A stretch of 64,000 bases of DNA from Halobacillus sp. Marseille-Q1614 (GCF_902809865.1 NZ_CADDWH010000001.1:3162001-3226000); one strand, 5' to 3'; shown: positions 44,439-57,098, numbered from the stretch's first letter. Notes: generated by a model not told the origin, from the sequence alone. A program made the numbers and translations.

Positions 44439-46985
44439 TTATTCTTCTTCTGTATTTAAATCGTCAGCGATATCTGTTTCTGTTGAAACCGTACCTTCGT
44501 CCGCAGATTCTGCAGCTTCAATTGCTTCTTCAATGATCTCTTCTTCTTCTTTCTCAGATTCGATCCGAGCAACGGTCGCCACTTCTTCTTCTTCCTGAAG
44601 ACGGATTAACCGGACACCTTGAGTGTTACGTCCTGTTTCGGAAATACTTTCAACAGGCATTCGAATAAGCACACCCTGTGCGGTAATAATCATAACATCC
44701 TCTTCACCGGTTACAGCTTTGGTAGCAACGACATGGCCGTTTTTCTCCGTAAGGTTACAAGTAATAATCCCTTTACCGCCGCGGTTCGTCAGACGATAGT
44801 CTTCGGCCGGTGTTCGCTTACCGAAACCTTTGCTTGTAACGGTTAAGACCTGAAGGCTGTTATCAATGATTTCCATAGATACGACTTTATCATCTTCACG
44901 CAGGGAGATTCCTTTTACCCCGGCAGCTGTACGGCCCATCGTACGGATCTGCGACTCGTTAAAGCGAATGACATATCCATTGCTCGTACCAATCATAATG
45001 TCTCTATCGCCGTCTGTCAGCTTAACAGAGATCAGCTCATCGTCCTCGCGAAGGCCAAGAGCGATAAGACCGCCGCGGCGGATGTTGGCGAACTGTGAAA
45101 TGCTTGTCCGCTTCGTAATACCATTTCTCGTTGTGAAGACGAAGTACCAGTCATCGACAAAGTCTTCGACAGCGATTACGGCATTAATCCACTCATCTCG
45201 GTCAACTTCCAGCATATTTATGATTGGAATTCCTTTAGCTGTACGGCTGAATTCAGGGACTTCATAGCCTTTCGCTTTGTAAACCTTCCCTTTGTTGGAG
45301 AAGAACAGCAGCGTATTATGGGTAGAGGTCGACAGTAAGTGTTCGACGAAATCTTCTTCATGGGTACCCATGCCCTGTACGCCTCGTCCTCCCCTTCGCT
45401 GGGAACGGTATGTGCTGGCTGGAAGTCGTTTAATATAGCCCTGGTGAGTTAAAGTAACGATTACTGTTTCTTCAGGAATCAAATCTTCATCCTCAATGAA
45501 ATCAGTTCCGCCAAGCACGATTTCTGTACGGCGCTCATCGTTATACTGTTCTTTCACCTCAAGAAGCTCTTCACGGATGATTTCAAGAACTTTTTCTTCA
45601 TCCGCTAAAATGGCTTTTAATTCAGCAATCAGTTTGATTAATTCCTGATATTCTTCTTCAATCTTCTCACGCTCTAAGCCTGTCAGGCGCTGCAGACGCA
45701 TATCAAGGATCGCCTGTGCCTGCTTCTCTGAAAGACCAAAGCGCTCAATCAACCCGGTGCGGGCGATTTCAGTGGTTTGAGAAGCACGTATCAGCTTGAT
45801 TACCTCATCAAGGTGATCAAGGGCAATACGCAAACCTTCTAAAATGTGTGCTCTTGCTTCTGCTTTACGAAGCTCATAAGCGGTACGGCGCTTGATTACG
45901 ACTTTTTGGTGTTCCAAATAGTGTACAAGACACTGCTTTAAGTTCAATACTTTAGGCTGGCCGTCGACTAAAGCGAGCATATTGATGCCAAACGTCGTCT
46001 GTAAGGCCGTCATTTTGTATAGGTTATTTAACAGCACGTTTGGATTAGCGTCTCGGCGGAGTTCAATTACTACACGCATTCCGTTACGATCGGATTCATC
46101 TCTTAAGTCCGTTATGCCGTCGATCTTCTTATCACGTGCCAGTTCAGCAATTTTTTCAACAAGACGGGCCTTGTTCACCTGGTAAGGAAGCTCAGTCACA
46201 ATCAATGTCGATTTCCCATTGGCCTGTTCTTCAATGTCAACTTTTGCCCGAATGGTAATAGAGCCTTTCCCAGTTTCATAGGCTTTTCTTATACCGCTAA
46301 GTCCAAGAATCTGCCCATGGGTCGGAAAGTCTGGTCCGTAAATATATTCTTCCATTAGCTCCTGGATCGTAATGTCCGGATTCTTACTTACCGCGAGAAC
46401 CCCGTCGATGACTTCTCCGAGCTGATGAGGAGGAATATTGGTCGCCATACCTACAGCGATCCCCGCTCCTCCATTAACAAGAAGGTTAGGGAACCTGGAC
46501 GGAAGGACGAGCGGTTCTTTTTCCGTACCATCGTAGTTATCGCCATAATCTATAGTGTCTTTGTTGATATCACGCAAAATTTCCATCGAAATCTTGGACA
46601 TGCGGGCCTCAGTATAACGCATGGCTGCTGCGGAGTCTCCATCCACAGAACCAAAGTTACCGTGACCGTCGACAAGCATGTATCGATAAGCAAAATCCTG
46701 GGCCATGCGGACCATCGTATCGTAAACGGCTGAATCACCGTGCGGGTGATACTTACCAATTACTTCCCCTACGATACGTGCGGATTTCTTATAAGCTTTA
46801 TCAGAGTGCATGCCTAAGTCGTGCATGGCGTATAAAATTCGTCGGTGTACCGGTTTTAGACCATCGCGTACGTCTGGAAGTGCACGAGCTACGATTACAC
46901 TCATCGCATAATCTAGAAAGGAAGTTCTCATTTCATTGCTTATATTAACTTCCTCTACGCGAGGGCGTTCAGGTTGATCAACCAT
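44439..46985 (-). CDS. gyrA: DNA gyrase subunit A
   Basis: Breakage-reunion subunit, 848 residues. The catalytic Tyr124 is in [11 protein letters not shown]; the quinolone-resistance region reads HGDSAVYD with Ser85 and Asp89, the usual sensitive form. The GyrA box QRRGGRG lies near residue 530, ahead of the C-terminal beta-pinwheel and an acidic tail. ATG 46985 follows AGGAGG. gyrB lies 38 bp upstream. Confidence 0.98.
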   Translation of the reverse strand: MVDQPERPRVEEVNISNEMRTSFLDYAMSVIVARALPDVRDGLKPVHRRILYAMHDLGMHSDKAYKKSARIVGEVIGKYHPHGDSAVYDTMVRMAQDFAYRYMLVDGHGNFGSVDGDSAAAMRYTEARMSKISMEILRDINKDTIDYGDNYDGTEKEPLVLPSRFPNLLVNGGAGIAVGMATNIPPHQLGEVIDGVLAVSKNPDITIQELMEEYIYGPDFPTHGQILGLSGIRKAYETGKGSITIRAKVDIEEQANGKSTLIVTELPYQVNKARLVEKIAELARDKKIDGITDLRDESDRNGMRVVIELRRDANPNVLLNNLYKMTALQTTFGINMLALVDGQPKVLNLKQCLVHYLEHQKVVIKRRTAYELRKAEARAHILEGLRIALDHLDEVIKLIRASQTTEIARTGLIERFGLSEKQAQAILDMRLQRLTGLEREKIEEEYQELIKLIAELKAILADEEKVLEIIREELLEVKEQYNDERRTEIVLGGTDFIEDEDLIPEETVIVTLTHQGYIKRLPASTYRSQRRGGRGVQGMGTHEEDFVEHLLSTSTHNTLLFFSNKGKVYKAKGYEVPEFSRTAKGIPIINMLEVDRDEWINAVIAVEDFVDDWYFVFTTRNGITKRTSISQFANIRRGGLIALGLREDDELISVKLTDGDRDIMIGTSNGYVIRFNESQIRTMGRTAAGVKGISLREDDKVVSMEIIDNSLQVLTVTSKGFGKRTPAEDYRLTNRGGKGIITCNLTEKNGHVVATKAVTGEEDVMIITAQGVLIRMPVESISETGRNTQGVRLIRLQEEEEVATVARIESEKEEEEIIEEAIEAAESADEGTVSTETDIADDLNTEEE

Positions 46986-47023
46986 TCCAATTACCTCCTA
47001 GTTACCAGTGCGCTTACACTTTC

Positions 47024-48952
<1,929 letters not shown>

Positions 48953-48979
48953 TCACCTACATTTCTAAAGGATATAAAA

Positions 48980-49264
48980 TTATTGCTCAAAATCCTCTGT
49001 ATAATCTTCTATTCTATTTAAAGTCGACATCATATTCGCGCGTTTTTTCAATGTGTAAACCGATAAAGGACTAAAATAAATATAATCTTTCGTAATGACA
49101 ATTGCTTTAGGTTCATGTTCCTCAGATTCTACTACTTTTTTATTTTTTCGCTGGTTAAATATCATTTCCTCTATGATTGAAGAAGAGCTTAATAGCGTAT
49201 GATCTATGATACTTACCACATCTTTGGAATGGATGACGTGGTCATCCCCAATGTGTATGAACAA
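48980..49264 (-). CDS. remB: RemB (YaaB), extracellular matrix regulator
   Basis: 94-residue DUF370-family protein related to RemA. In B. subtilis RemB affects biofilm matrix gene expression. Begins FIHIGDDHVIHSKDVVSIID, with a conserved middle AIVITKDYIYFSPLS. TTG 49264 with GAGGTGG upstream. Located between recF and gyrB, its usual place. Confidence 0.9.
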   Translation of the reverse strand: MFIHIGDDHVIHSKDVVSIIDHTLLSSSSIIEEMIFNQRKNKKVVESEEHEPKAIVITKDYIYFSPLSVYTLKKRANMMSTLNRIEDYTEDFEQ

Positions 49265-49280
49265 ATTGCCACCTCATTTC

Positions 49281-50393
49281 TTAACCATCTATAGTGCCGT
49301 CAGCGACGTGAAAGATTTCCGCCTCTCTGAGGGCTTCATGCTCAATTCCTTCAATGCTTGTCGTTGATACAAAGGTTTGGACCTTCCCCTGAATCGTATG
49401 AAGCAGGTGGGACTGCCGATAATCATCGAGTTCACTAAGCACATCATCTAAAAGCAGGATCGGATATTCTCCTACCTCGCTGTGAATCAGCTCAATTTCC
49501 GCTAGTTTTAAAGAGAGAGCGGTGGTCCGCTGCTGCCCTTGAGATCCATAGGTCTGAACATCCTTTCCATTGACGAAAAAGACTAAATCATCCCGATGGG
49601 GGCCGGCTAACGTTGTCCCTCGTTCGACCTCTTTAGATTCGATCTCACGGAACTTTTCTTCAAACCTTGTTCTTATTGTTTCCAAATCCATATCCTCTGA
49701 TACTTTGACACTAGCATCATAGGCAATTTCGAGTACTTCCAGATTACGGCTGATGCCTTTGTGAATCGGAGCAGCCCACGACCGCAGGAGCCGAAGAAAC
49801 TTAAACCGCCGCTCAACTATCGTTCCGGCATGCTCAATCAACTGATCTGTCAGCACATGGAGCATCGTTCGATCAGCTGATGGTTTTCGCTGTAATTCCT
49901 TCAGTAAGTGGTTCCTCTGCTTCAGGACCTTTTGAAATTGTCCCAGATGATAGATGTATCGCGGTTGGATCTGGCCTATTTCCATATCAATAAACCGACG
50001 ACGCACCTGAGGACTGCCTTTTACCAGGTTTAAATCCTCAGGTGCAAACATAACGACATTCAGCGCGCCAATATAGTCGCTCAGTCTTTTTTGCTCTATA
50101 TGATTGAGCTTCGCCTTCTTCCCCTTCTTGGAAAAGACGATTTCCAGAGGAAAACGGCGATTGCGTTTAAACACACTACCTTTTATTTTAGCATACTCTG
50201 CGTCCCATTGAATGAGTTCTTTATCACGAGGGGTCCTATGGGAACGGGTAAAAGCTAAAGCGTAGATAGCTTCCATTAAATTGGTCTTACCCTGGGCGTT
50301 TTCACCAATAATAACGTTAATGGTATGGTCAAAGGTTAAGGAGAGCTGGTCATAGTTTCGATATGACCTTAACGAGAGCTCTTGAATGTGCAT
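49281..50393 (-). CDS. recF: DNA replication and repair protein RecF
   Basis: 370-residue SMC-like ATPase for gap repair with RecO and RecR. Walker [10 protein letters not shown] (33-41), signature region [17 protein letters not shown], Walker [16 protein letters not shown] 50393. rlbA lies 18 bp upstream and remB 16 bp downstream. Confidence 0.97.
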   Translation of the reverse strand: MHIQELSLRSYRNYDQLSLTFDHTINVIIGENAQGKTNLMEAIYALAFTRSHRTPRDKELIQWDAEYAKIKGSVFKRNRRFPLEIVFSKKGKKAKLNHIEQKRLSDYIGALNVVMFAPEDLNLVKGSPQVRRRFIDMEIGQIQPRYIYHLGQFQKVLKQRNHLLKELQRKPSADRTMLHVLTDQLIEHAGTIVERRFKFLRLLRSWAAPIHKGISRNLEVLEIAYDASVKVSEDMDLETIRTRFEEKFREIESKEVERGTTLAGPHRDDLVFFVNGKDVQTYGSQGQQRTTALSLKLAEIELIHSEVGEYPILLLDDVLSELDDYRQSHLLHTIQGKVQTFVSTTSIEGIEHEALREAEIFHVADGTIDG

Positions 50394-50411
50394 AGAATTT
50401 AAAGAAGCCGC

Positions 50412-50633
50412 CTATTCTTCACGTACGACTTCAAAAACTCCAAACTCAGGAATTTCTACAACATCTCCCAGGTAAAGCTTTCGTCCACGTCTCTGCTCCC
50501 GCTCACCATTTACGTAAACATCAAATTCAGCTAAAAAGATCTTCACCATTCCACCGGATTCGACAATATTGCTTAACTTTAGAAATTGTCCGAGTGGAAT
50601 GTATTCTGTATTTATTTCAATGCGTTCACTCAT
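50412..50633 (-). CDS. rlbA: S4-domain protein RlbA (YaaA)
   Basis: 73-residue RNA-binding S4-domain protein. The S4 core LGQFLKLSNIVESGGMVKIFL is followed by VYVNGEREQRRGRKLYLGD. It is linked to ribosome function in B. subtilis. ATG 50633; it stands between dnaN and recF. Confidence 0.9.
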   Translation of the reverse strand: MSERIEINTEYIPLGQFLKLSNIVESGGMVKIFLAEFDVYVNGEREQRRGRKLYLGDVVEIPEFGVFEVVREE

Positions 50634-50759
50634 AAATTCACCCTATTTTTCATGGTTTGTCTTATCTCTCTATTTTACTAAAGATATCGCTTAATGGAAA
50701 GCAAACTATAGAATATAACACAAAACGGTAAAAATGTATGCAATTTCTCGGCAAAAACA

Positions 50760-50797
50760 TAAAAACCGCTATGATTTTCGATCATAACGGCTTTTTT
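50760..50797 (-). terminator. Second terminator between dnaN and rlbA
   Basis: GCCGTTATGAT pairs with ATCATAGCGGT on the minus strand (loop CGAAA), followed by TTTTTATG, and preceded by an A-run. It can act in both directions. Confidence 0.8.
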
Positions 50798-50823
50798 TAA
50801 ATAATCAGCTCTGTTTATTTTTT

Positions 50824-50850
50824 AAAAGAGGGAATCTACGAGATTCCCTC
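50824..50850 (-). terminator. dnaN terminator
   Basis: GAGGGAATCT (50828-50837) pairs with AGATTCCCTC (50841-50850), loop 3 nt, followed by TTTTAAAAAA on the minus strand, 16 bp after the dnaN stop. Confidence 0.8.
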
Positions 50851-50865
50851 CCGTTCAAAGATTAA

Positions 50866-52005
50866 TTAATACGTTCTTACCGGCAGGATTAATTGTAAAA
50901 TCTGTTCATCATCTACCGGGCGGATTAGGAATGGACGCATAGCGCCTGTAAACTCTATTTTAACCTGGTCATAGTTTACGGCCTTCAGGGCATCCATCAT
51001 GTACTTCGCACTAAAGGAGATCTTAAGCTCTTCTCCTTCGATAGAATCCGCTATGACTTCTTCTACTACATTTCCTACTTCCGGGGAGTTTCCGTTAATT
51101 TCAATCTGGTTGCCCTCCTGTGTAATCAATCGAACGACATTGTTTCGGTTCTCTTTCGCAAGCAGGGAGGCACGGTCAATGGACTGAAGCAGCTCTTTTG
51201 TATCGATCTTTACTACCGTTTTGCTCTGGTCCGGAATTAAGCGAGACGTTTCCGGGTAGTTGCCGTCCAATAAACGAGACAGGAAGTATAGATGCTTCGT
51301 TCTAAACAGGACTTGGTTTTCCGTTAAGCTGATTTCAATTGGTTCATCAGAATCGTCAAGAATCTTATTCAGCTCCGTTAAGCTCTTTCCAGGGATAACG
51401 ACTGCAGGTATTTCTCCTTGTCCCTCACGCTTTAAAGGGATTTTCCTTGAAGCTAAACGGTGGCTGTCTGTAGCCGTAAAGTGAAGCTGCTCATCTACAA
51501 GCTGCACATGTACACCTGTTAGGATTGGGCGAGTTTCTGATGAGGAGACAGCAAAAACGGTCTGGCGAATTAAGTTTTTCAGAAGATCAGTTGGAAGTTC
51601 AAAACTGTCCTCAGTATGTAATTGAGGCAGCTGCGGATATTCTTCTGCATCTTGTCCATTTAAGTGGAATTCAGCTTTGCCTGATTTAATCGTGACATTT
51701 CGTTTATCATCACTTTCAATATCCACATTTTTTTGCGGGAGCTTACGTACGATATCAGGGAAATACTTCGCCTGAAGAACGATACTTCCAGGTTCAATGT
51801 TTTCTACATATACGATTCCGTCTTCTTCTGCAGGAATATAAGATTCAATAGTAATATCTGAATCACTTCCTGTCAGCTTTACTCCTTCTGTCGTAGCTTC
51901 TACTTTAATTCCTGTCAAAATTGGAATTGTCGTTCTTGAAGAGATGGCTTTCATTACATTTTGGACACTTTCCATTAATTGATCTCTTTGTATCGTAAAT
52001 TTCAT
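50866..52005 (-). CDS. dnaN: DNA polymerase III beta subunit (sliding clamp)
   Basis: 379-residue clamp with three DnaN domains. Begins MKFTIQRDQLMESVQNVMKA and ends FLIRPVDDEQILQLILPVRTY, the canonical C-terminus. ATG 52005 follows AGGAGGAAT. It follows dnaA across the incC-type part of oriC. Confidence 0.98.
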   Translation of the reverse strand: MKFTIQRDQLMESVQNVMKAISSRTTIPILTGIKVEATTEGVKLTGSDSDITIESYIPAEEDGIVYVENIEPGSIVLQAKYFPDIVRKLPQKNVDIESDDKRNVTIKSGKAEFHLNGQDAEEYPQLPQLHTEDSFELPTDLLKNLIRQTVFAVSSSETRPILTGVHVQLVDEQLHFTATDSHRLASRKIPLKREGQGEIPAVVIPGKSLTELNKILDDSDEPIEISLTENQVLFRTKHLYFLSRLLDGNYPETSRLIPDQSKTVVKIDTKELLQSIDRASLLAKENRNNVVRLITQEGNQIEINGNSPEVGNVVEEVIADSIEGEELKISFSAKYMMDALKAVNYDQVKIEFTGAMRPFLIRPVDDEQILQLILPVRTY

Positions 52006-52015
52006 GGGAGTTATT

Positions 52016-52165
52016 CCTCCTGTATATATTAATTATTATTTAAAAAAGTAGTAATAGAAGTAATAGGGCCTGTGAATTTGTGGATAACCGGCATTTCCTC
52101 CTGTTAGAAGAAGTTGTCCACATGTGGATAGCCTGTTGATGCAAGTGGTTCGATTATCCACACTA
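52016..52165. other. oriC: oriC part 2: DnaA boxes, DnaA-trios and unwinding element
   Basis: Between dnaA and dnaN. TTATCCACA-type boxes at 52154-52162 (perfect), 52123-52131, 52114-52122 and 52079-52087 (perfect). Next to the last box comes GGCC, then the trio series TAG-TAA-TAG-AAG-TAA-TAG (52049-52066), which reads 3'-GAT-5' on the relevant strand. AT-rich DNA (52022-52047) follows. The order box, GC patch, trios, AT-rich DNA matches the B. subtilis unwinding region. Confidence 0.93.
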
Positions 52166-52171
52166 TTCAGC

Positions 52172-53524
52172 TTAAGCTTTTAACTGTTCAGTAATTTCAT
52201 CGAGTTCTTTTTGCAGCTGTTGATCTGTTGCAATCATTTTAGAGATTTTTTCATGGGCGTGAATCACTGTTGTATGATCTCGTCCCCCGAATTCTTCACC
52301 AATCTTAGGAAGAGAGAAATCTGTCAGCTCTCTTGATAGATACATAGCTATCTGGCGTGGAAAGGCGATAGATTTGGTACGTTTTTTGGCAGGGAAATCC
52401 TCCAGGCGCACATTATACTTCTCGCCTACCATTTCTTGAATCGCTTCTATCGTAATCACTCGAGGCTTAGAGCTTGGAATAATGTCTTTTAAGGCTTCAG
52501 CCGCCAGTGATGCATTAATATCGTGGTTAATTAAGGATGAGTAAGCGACAACACGAATTAATGCGCCTTCTAATTCACGAATGTTGGTATCGATTTGATT
52601 GGCAATATAAAGCATGACTTCATTAGGGATATCAAGCCCTTCTGCTTTAGCCTTCTTCCTTAGTATGGCGATCCTCGTTTCTAAATCAGGAGGCGTGATA
52701 TCAGTAATGAGTCCCCATTCAAATCGAGAGCGCAGGCGGTCCTCAAGGGTTGGAATTTCCTTAGGCGGCCGGTCACTTGAGATCACAATCTGTTTACTTT
52801 CTTCATGAAGTGTATTAAATGTATGGAAAAATTCTTCCTGCGTTTGTTCTTTTCCTGCAAGGAACTGAATATCATCTATTAGAAGAACGTCGACACTTCG
52901 GTATTTATTGCGAAAATTGACAGCTTTGTTGTCTCGAATCGAGTTAATGAATTCATTCGTGAATTTTTCTGAAGATAAATAGACCACCTTCGCATTTGGA
53001 TTATGATCCAGAACATAGTGTCCTATGGCATGCATGAGGTGGGTTTTTCCAAGGCCGACTCCCCCGTAGATAAACAGCGGGTTATACGCTTTAGCCGGGG
53101 CTTCTGCGACTGCTAATGAAGCGGCATGAGCGAATCGGTTGCCTGATCCAATTACAAACGTGTCGAACGTATACTTGGAATTCAGCATACTTTGGGGAGA
53201 TTCTTCGCTGCCGTTATTTTTCATATTAGGCATCTTCTTATCGGAAAGCTTTACATCCTCGAGGGAATCATCTTTCGTTTCTGGAATGATAAACCTAGTA
53301 TCAAGATCTGCCCCTGTAACTTCACTCAATGTTTCTCTTATTAATCCTTCATACTGGTTTTCCAGCCAGTCTCTGGCAAATTCATTTGGAGCTACGATTG
53401 TTAATGTATTTTCTTGCAGAGAGTCAGCTTTTGTAGCTTTGAGCCATGTTTCAAAGCTAGGTTTGCTAATTTTTTCTTTCATCTTCTCCAGCGTGTTGTC
53501 CCACAATTCGTGTATGTTCTCCAA
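52172..53524 (-). CDS. dnaA: Chromosomal replication initiator DnaA
   Basis: 450 residues, four domains. Domain I begins [21 protein letters not shown]-like; domain III has Walker [10 protein letters not shown] and Walker [10 protein letters not shown]; domain IV has the box-binding [17 protein letters not shown] 53524 follows AGGGGTGAA. oriC elements flank both sides. The leader holds a terminator-like hairpin. Confidence 0.98.
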   Translation of the reverse strand: MENIHELWDNTLEKMKEKISKPSFETWLKATKADSLQENTLTIVAPNEFARDWLENQYEGLIRETLSEVTGADLDTRFIIPETKDDSLEDVKLSDKKMPNMKNNGSEESPQSMLNSKYTFDTFVIGSGNRFAHAASLAVAEAPAKAYNPLFIYGGVGLGKTHLMHAIGHYVLDHNPNAKVVYLSSEKFTNEFINSIRDNKAVNFRNKYRSVDVLLIDDIQFLAGKEQTQEEFFHTFNTLHEESKQIVISSDRPPKEIPTLEDRLRSRFEWGLITDITPPDLETRIAILRKKAKAEGLDIPNEVMLYIANQIDTNIRELEGALIRVVAYSSLINHDINASLAAEALKDIIPSSKPRVITIEAIQEMVGEKYNVRLEDFPAKKRTKSIAFPRQIAMYLSRELTDFSLPKIGEEFGGRDHTTVIHAHEKISKMIATDQQLQKELDEITEQLKA

Positions 53525-53557
53525 AATTTCACCCCTTTCTCCCTAAAAAGGAAAACA

Positions 53558-53606
53558 AAAAAGCCTTTCGTTCTCTTTTTCGAACGTAATCAAAAGATCG
53601 AAAGGT
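53558..53606 (-). terminator. Terminator-like hairpin in the dnaA leader
   Basis: On the minus strand CCTTTCG (53570-53564 complement of 53599-53605) closes a hairpin with an inner TCTTTT/AAAAAGA stem; TTTTTTGTTTTCC follows. It lies 35 bp upstream of the dnaA start codon and downstream of where the promoter must be. Confidence 0.6.
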
Positions 53607-53649
53607 GTTTGTACAATATTTGTGCAACGCATATATGCAATTTTAACTT

Positions 53650-53960
53650 CCAGGATTGTGGACGAGCTTTCCCTACCAATCTAGTCATTCAGACAGGTTA
53701 TTTTCATTATCCACACACATGTTGATAAACCTTTAAACAACCGTGTTACTAAATGTCCACACGTTATCCACAACCTGTGAATAATTTTAATCGCGTTTTT
53801 TAATCATCCAGGGTTAAACACAAATATAATACCAGATAAAATAGGTTCACGCAATGTCTTTAAACAACTTATCCACAGACACCACACGTTGTAGATAGAT
53901 TTTTTCCACAGTACTAGATTTTGTGATTAACTTGTCGATATTTGTTGTGGATAGTCTGAT
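53650..53960. other. oriC: oriC part 1: DnaA-box cluster upstream of dnaA
   Basis: Perfect TTATCCACA boxes at 53707, 53764 and 53869. One-mismatch boxes at 53753, 53776 (TGTGAATAA), 53902 and 53946 (TGTGGATAG); a looser one at 53656. A Spo0A-box-like TGTCGAT is at 53933, beside the 53946 box. This equals the incA/incB side of the bipartite B. subtilis origin. DNA from 53960 to 54220 is AT-rich with no gene seen. Confidence 0.92.
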
Positions 53961-54224
53961 TTGGTCATTTTAATTATACACAAGGGATGTTATTGTTCAC
54001 TAAAAAAGAGAATTTCATAGGCTTTGGTGTGTTATGTAACAGCATCTGTTATATAACTGGAGGGACCTTTCTTTCCTATTAAAAATAAACAAGAATCCTA
54101 AAAAGTTAGAAAAATATGAGGGAAAAATAAGCTGATAATTGAGTAATGAAACTTCAAATGAGTGTTCCTTTGCGATAATTGGAGAAAGGACCAAATGAAT
54201 ATCGCTGTTTCTCAAGGGGCTAAG

Positions 54225-54570
54225 GAGAGAAGCTTGTGCCGTTCACAGATTCGCTTTCCATGGGCGAACGGTGAGCTTCCTCAGGCAAAGCCCCCCGGGA
54301 TCTCGCCCTGTTCTGTAATCCCCTAGGAGTCTCACCGTTTCCCCAAACCCTTTACCGTAATCAGAAAGAGACGGAACCAAGGAAGAGAGAGTGTCTTCTT
54401 TCATGAGCTTTACACAAAGATATAGCGTTCCGTTTCCACTCTTAACGGTTATGGAGGCTGGGAAATTGCGAGACTCCTGCAGGGAGAAAGAGCCAGGGGC
54501 GAGACCCCGAAGTAAAACGAGGTGGCTCGACGGCTCCCCGCGGAAAGCGAGTGATTTCCCAGCCCCCTTT
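54225..54570 (+). repeat. Family A composite repeat 3, between oriC and rpmH
   Basis: Same order as composite 2: unit L (GATTCGCTTTCCATGGGCGA near 54247), middle with ACGGAACC and GCGTTCCGTTTC, unit R closed by GGCTGGGAAAT (54456-54466) and ATTTCCCAGCC (54554-54564), perfectly complementary. Unit L's outer stem is poor here. It ends about 70 bp upstream of the rpmH promoter. Confidence 0.9.
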
Positions 54571-54641
54571 CTCCATCCTTCGTAAACGAAAACCTTAATA
54601 AATATCAACCACAGCAATTAAGACTAATAAGAAAGAAGCCA

Positions 54642-54670
54642 TTGACACAAATTCACAGATTGATTATAAT
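54642..54670 (+). promoter_or_regulatory. rpmH promoter
   Basis: TTGACA (54642-54647), 17 bp, TATAAT (54665-54670): a perfect sigma-A consensus, fitting the high demand for L34. Confidence 0.92.
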
Positions 54671-54712
54671 TATCGGGACTGCCTTTTAGAACTCTGTTTA
54701 TGTATTCGATAG

Positions 54713-54873
<161 letters not shown>

Positions 54874-54874
<1 letters not shown>

Positions 54875-54904
54875 GCCACTGAAATTAATCAGTGGTCTTT
54901 TTTC
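54874..54904 (+). terminator. rpmH terminator/attenuator
   Basis: GGCCACTGA pairs with TCAGTGGTC (one wobble), then TTTTTT. It probably lowers readthrough into rnpA. Confidence 0.85.
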
Positions 54905-54961
54905 TAGTTAAAGTATGATTGAGGCGTTTTCGCTTTTTATTTTTTTAGGGAGCTTGATTCC

Positions 54962-55315
54962 ATGAAGAAAACTTACCGAATTAAAAAGAATGATGAGTTT
55001 CAAGAGGTTTTTCAACATGGTGAGTCGTTCGCCAATCGTCAGCTTGTTCTTTATTATTTAAAAAAGAAAGATCAGCCGCACTTTCGAATCGGCTTATCGG
55101 TAAGTAAGAAGATTGGGCACGCCGTCATGAGAAATCAAATCAAACGATACTTAAGACAAGCTTTTCACGAATTAGAAAATCAAATCAAGCCAGACTACGA
55201 TTTCGTCATCATTGCCAGAAAACCGACCCAGCAGATGGGGTTTCATGAAATAAAGAGCAGCTTGACTCATGTTTTATATAAATCAAGGCTTCTCGACAAG
55301 AAGATGCGAAACTGA
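54962..55315 (+). CDS. rnpA: Ribonuclease P protein component
   Basis: 117-residue basic protein of RNase P, which trims tRNA 5' ends. The RNR motif region reads [20 protein letters not shown] 54962 follows GGGAG. Downstream of rpmH by 87 bp. Confidence 0.96.
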   Translation: MKKTYRIKKNDEFQEVFQHGESFANRQLVLYYLKKKDQPHFRIGLSVSKKIGHAVMRNQIKRYLRQAFHELENQIKPDYDFVIIARKPTQQMGFHEIKSSLTHVLYKSRLLDKKMRN

Positions 55316-55393
55316 CAATTTATATAGGCACGTCCTATAGAAAAGTGCTACACTATTCTATAGTGAAATGTGAAAGTGTAAGGAGGAAGTACG

Positions 55394-56155
55394 TTGCGTA
55401 ATAAATGGATAGCATTACTTGCTATGACAGGTATGCTGACCTTCTTAACCGGGTGTATGGAAGTCAACCAAGAGATCACTCCGGAAAGTACAGGTTTTTG
55501 GAATGAATATGTAGTTTATCCGTTATCACAAACTCTTCAATTTTTTGCCGATTCTACTAACGGCAGCTATGGATTATCGATCATTATCGTTACGATTATT
55601 ATTCGGTTAATCTTGCTTCCGTTAAACGTAAAGCAGCTGAAAAGCTCCAAAGCGATGCAGGAGATTCAGCCGCAATTACAAGAGCTTCGTCAAAAATACA
55701 GCTCTAAAGATGCTCAGTCTCAGCAGAAGCTTCAACAGGAGACGATGCAGCTTTTCCAAAAAAATGGTGTAAATCCCCTGGCCGGATGTCTGCCGATCAT
55801 CGTTCAGATGCCGGTATTAATTGGTTTTTATCATGCAATCATGCGTACAGAAACGATTCAAACCCATAGTTTCCTATGGATGGAGCTGGGATCACCTGAT
55901 CCATTCCTGGCCATCTTGACTGCAGCGACTACATTCCTGCAGCAGAAGCTGATGATGGCTGGAAATTCAGCAGCTCAGAACCCGCAAATGCAGATGATGC
56001 TTTACATCATGCCGTTAATGATCGGTACATTTGCATTCTTTTTCCCATCAGCATTAGCTGTTTACTGGATCGTAGGTAACATCGTGATGATCCTGCAAAC
56101 ATTGTTTATCCGTAAGCCAATGATGAAAGAGGAGACAGGAGGCGCGAGCAAGTGA
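55394..56155 (+). CDS. spoIIIJ: Membrane protein insertase SpoIIIJ (YidC/OxaA)
   Basis: 253-residue YidC1-type insertase. Lipoprotein signal with lipobox LTGC (Cys21), five membrane helices, and the cytoplasmic loop [21 protein letters not shown]. The SpoIIIJ form is also needed for forespore sigma-G activation in B. subtilis. TTG 55394 follows AGGAGGAAGTACG. Confidence 0.93.
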   Translation: MRNKWIALLAMTGMLTFLTGCMEVNQEITPESTGFWNEYVVYPLSQTLQFFADSTNGSYGLSIIIVTIIIRLILLPLNVKQLKSSKAMQEIQPQLQELRQKYSSKDAQSQQKLQQETMQLFQKNGVNPLAGCLPIIVQMPVLIGFYHAIMRTETIQTHSFLWMELGSPDPFLAILTAATTFLQQKLMMAGNSAAQNPQMQMMLYIMPLMIGTFAFFFPSALAVYWIVGNIVMILQTLFIRKPMMKEETGGASK

Positions 56156-56772
56156 AGCAGATGACTGCTACCGGCACTACAATTGATGAAGCGGTCCAAT
56201 CAGCACTAGATCAGTTACAAACATCAAAGGACCAAGTAAACGTTGAAGTCATTGATGAAGGAAAAAAAGGTTTTCTAGGAGTTTTTGGTACTAAACCAGC
56301 TATTGTGAAAGTCTCTATTGTAAAAGATCCTGTGCAGGACGCCGAATCATTTGTTAAAGAAGTAGCAGCACAAATGGGGGCGCCTGTCGAAGTTGCAACT
56401 AAAGTAGATGGACGACATTTATTTATGGAATTAGCAGGCGAGAAAATTGCCATGTTAATTGGTAAACGTGGACAAACCCTTAATTCTCTGCAATATCTTG
56501 TTCAACTGGCAGTCAATCGTGAATCAGATCAATTTTATACGGTTCTCTTAGATGCGGAAAATTACCGCGCGAGAAGAAGAGAAACGTTAGAAACCTTGGC
56601 GAACCGTTTAGCAGAAAAAGCTGTAAGAACGGGAGAATCTATTCATTTAGAGCCGATGCCTTCTTATGAAAGAAAGGTGATCCACTCTGCTCTGCAGAAT
56701 AATTCAAAAGTCGAGACTGATTCAGCGGGCAATGATCCAAAACGCCATATCGTCATCCATCCTGTTCGATAA
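56152..56772 (+). CDS. jag: RNA-binding protein Jag (KhpB)
   Basis: 206 residues: Jag_N domain (about 1-50, [16 protein letters not shown]), KH domain ([16 protein letters not shown] near 100-115) and C-terminal R3H domain ([25 protein letters not shown]). GTG 56152 overlaps the spoIIIJ stop (GTGA) and has AGGAGG 9 nt upstream. Confidence 0.94.
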   Translation: MKQMTATGTTIDEAVQSALDQLQTSKDQVNVEVIDEGKKGFLGVFGTKPAIVKVSIVKDPVQDAESFVKEVAAQMGAPVEVATKVDGRHLFMELAGEKIAMLIGKRGQTLNSLQYLVQLAVNRESDQFYTVLLDAENYRARRRETLETLANRLAEKAVRTGESIHLEPMPSYERKVIHSALQNNSKVETDSAGNDPKRHIVIHPVR

Positions 56773-56783
56773 ATGAAAGAATG

Positions 56784-56818
56784 AATACTCCTGTCTTTAA
56801 TAGACAGGGGTATTTTTT
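56784..56818 (+). terminator. jag terminator
   Basis: AATACTCCTGTCT (56784-56796) pairs with AGACAGGGGTATT (56802-56814), then TTTTG. Confidence 0.9.
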
Positions 56819-56889
56819 GTTTTATATTCGGCTCTGCTTATGAGTGGGAAGGAATTTTATAGCGGTAAGAAGAGGAATCGTACAACATT

Positions 56890-56916
56890 TGAGATTCCTG
56901 CGGAAAGCGAGCGGCT
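56890..56916 (+). repeat. Family A remnant
   Basis: GATTCCTGCGGAAAGCGAGC joins the two ends of the unit R core, as if the middle were deleted. Confidence 0.35.
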
Positions 56917-56969
56917 CTCTTTTTATTTTGCAAATTAACATTCCATTTGGAGTTGAAAAGTTATTAACA

Positions 56970-57061
56970 TGTGGATAATTCATCCAACCCCTTCCCAAAC
57001 TGCCCTTTTATGTGTTAATCTGTTATGTTAGTGAGTTTAAAATTTATACCCTTGTGGATAA
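56970..57061 (+). promoter_or_regulatory. Two DnaA boxes upstream of mnmE
   Basis: TGTGGATAA at 56970-56978 and 57053-57061, both perfect and in the same direction, 83 bp apart. The second lies about 40 bp before mnmE. Possible DnaA regulation or titration. Confidence 0.6.
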
Positions 57062-57098
57062 CTATATATTAATTAAAAATTTAAGGAGGTGACCGCGT

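Noticed and set aside
54243-54617. A 124-codon frame between oriC and rpmH
   Set aside because: It falls within composite repeat 3 and is not preserved in composite 2.
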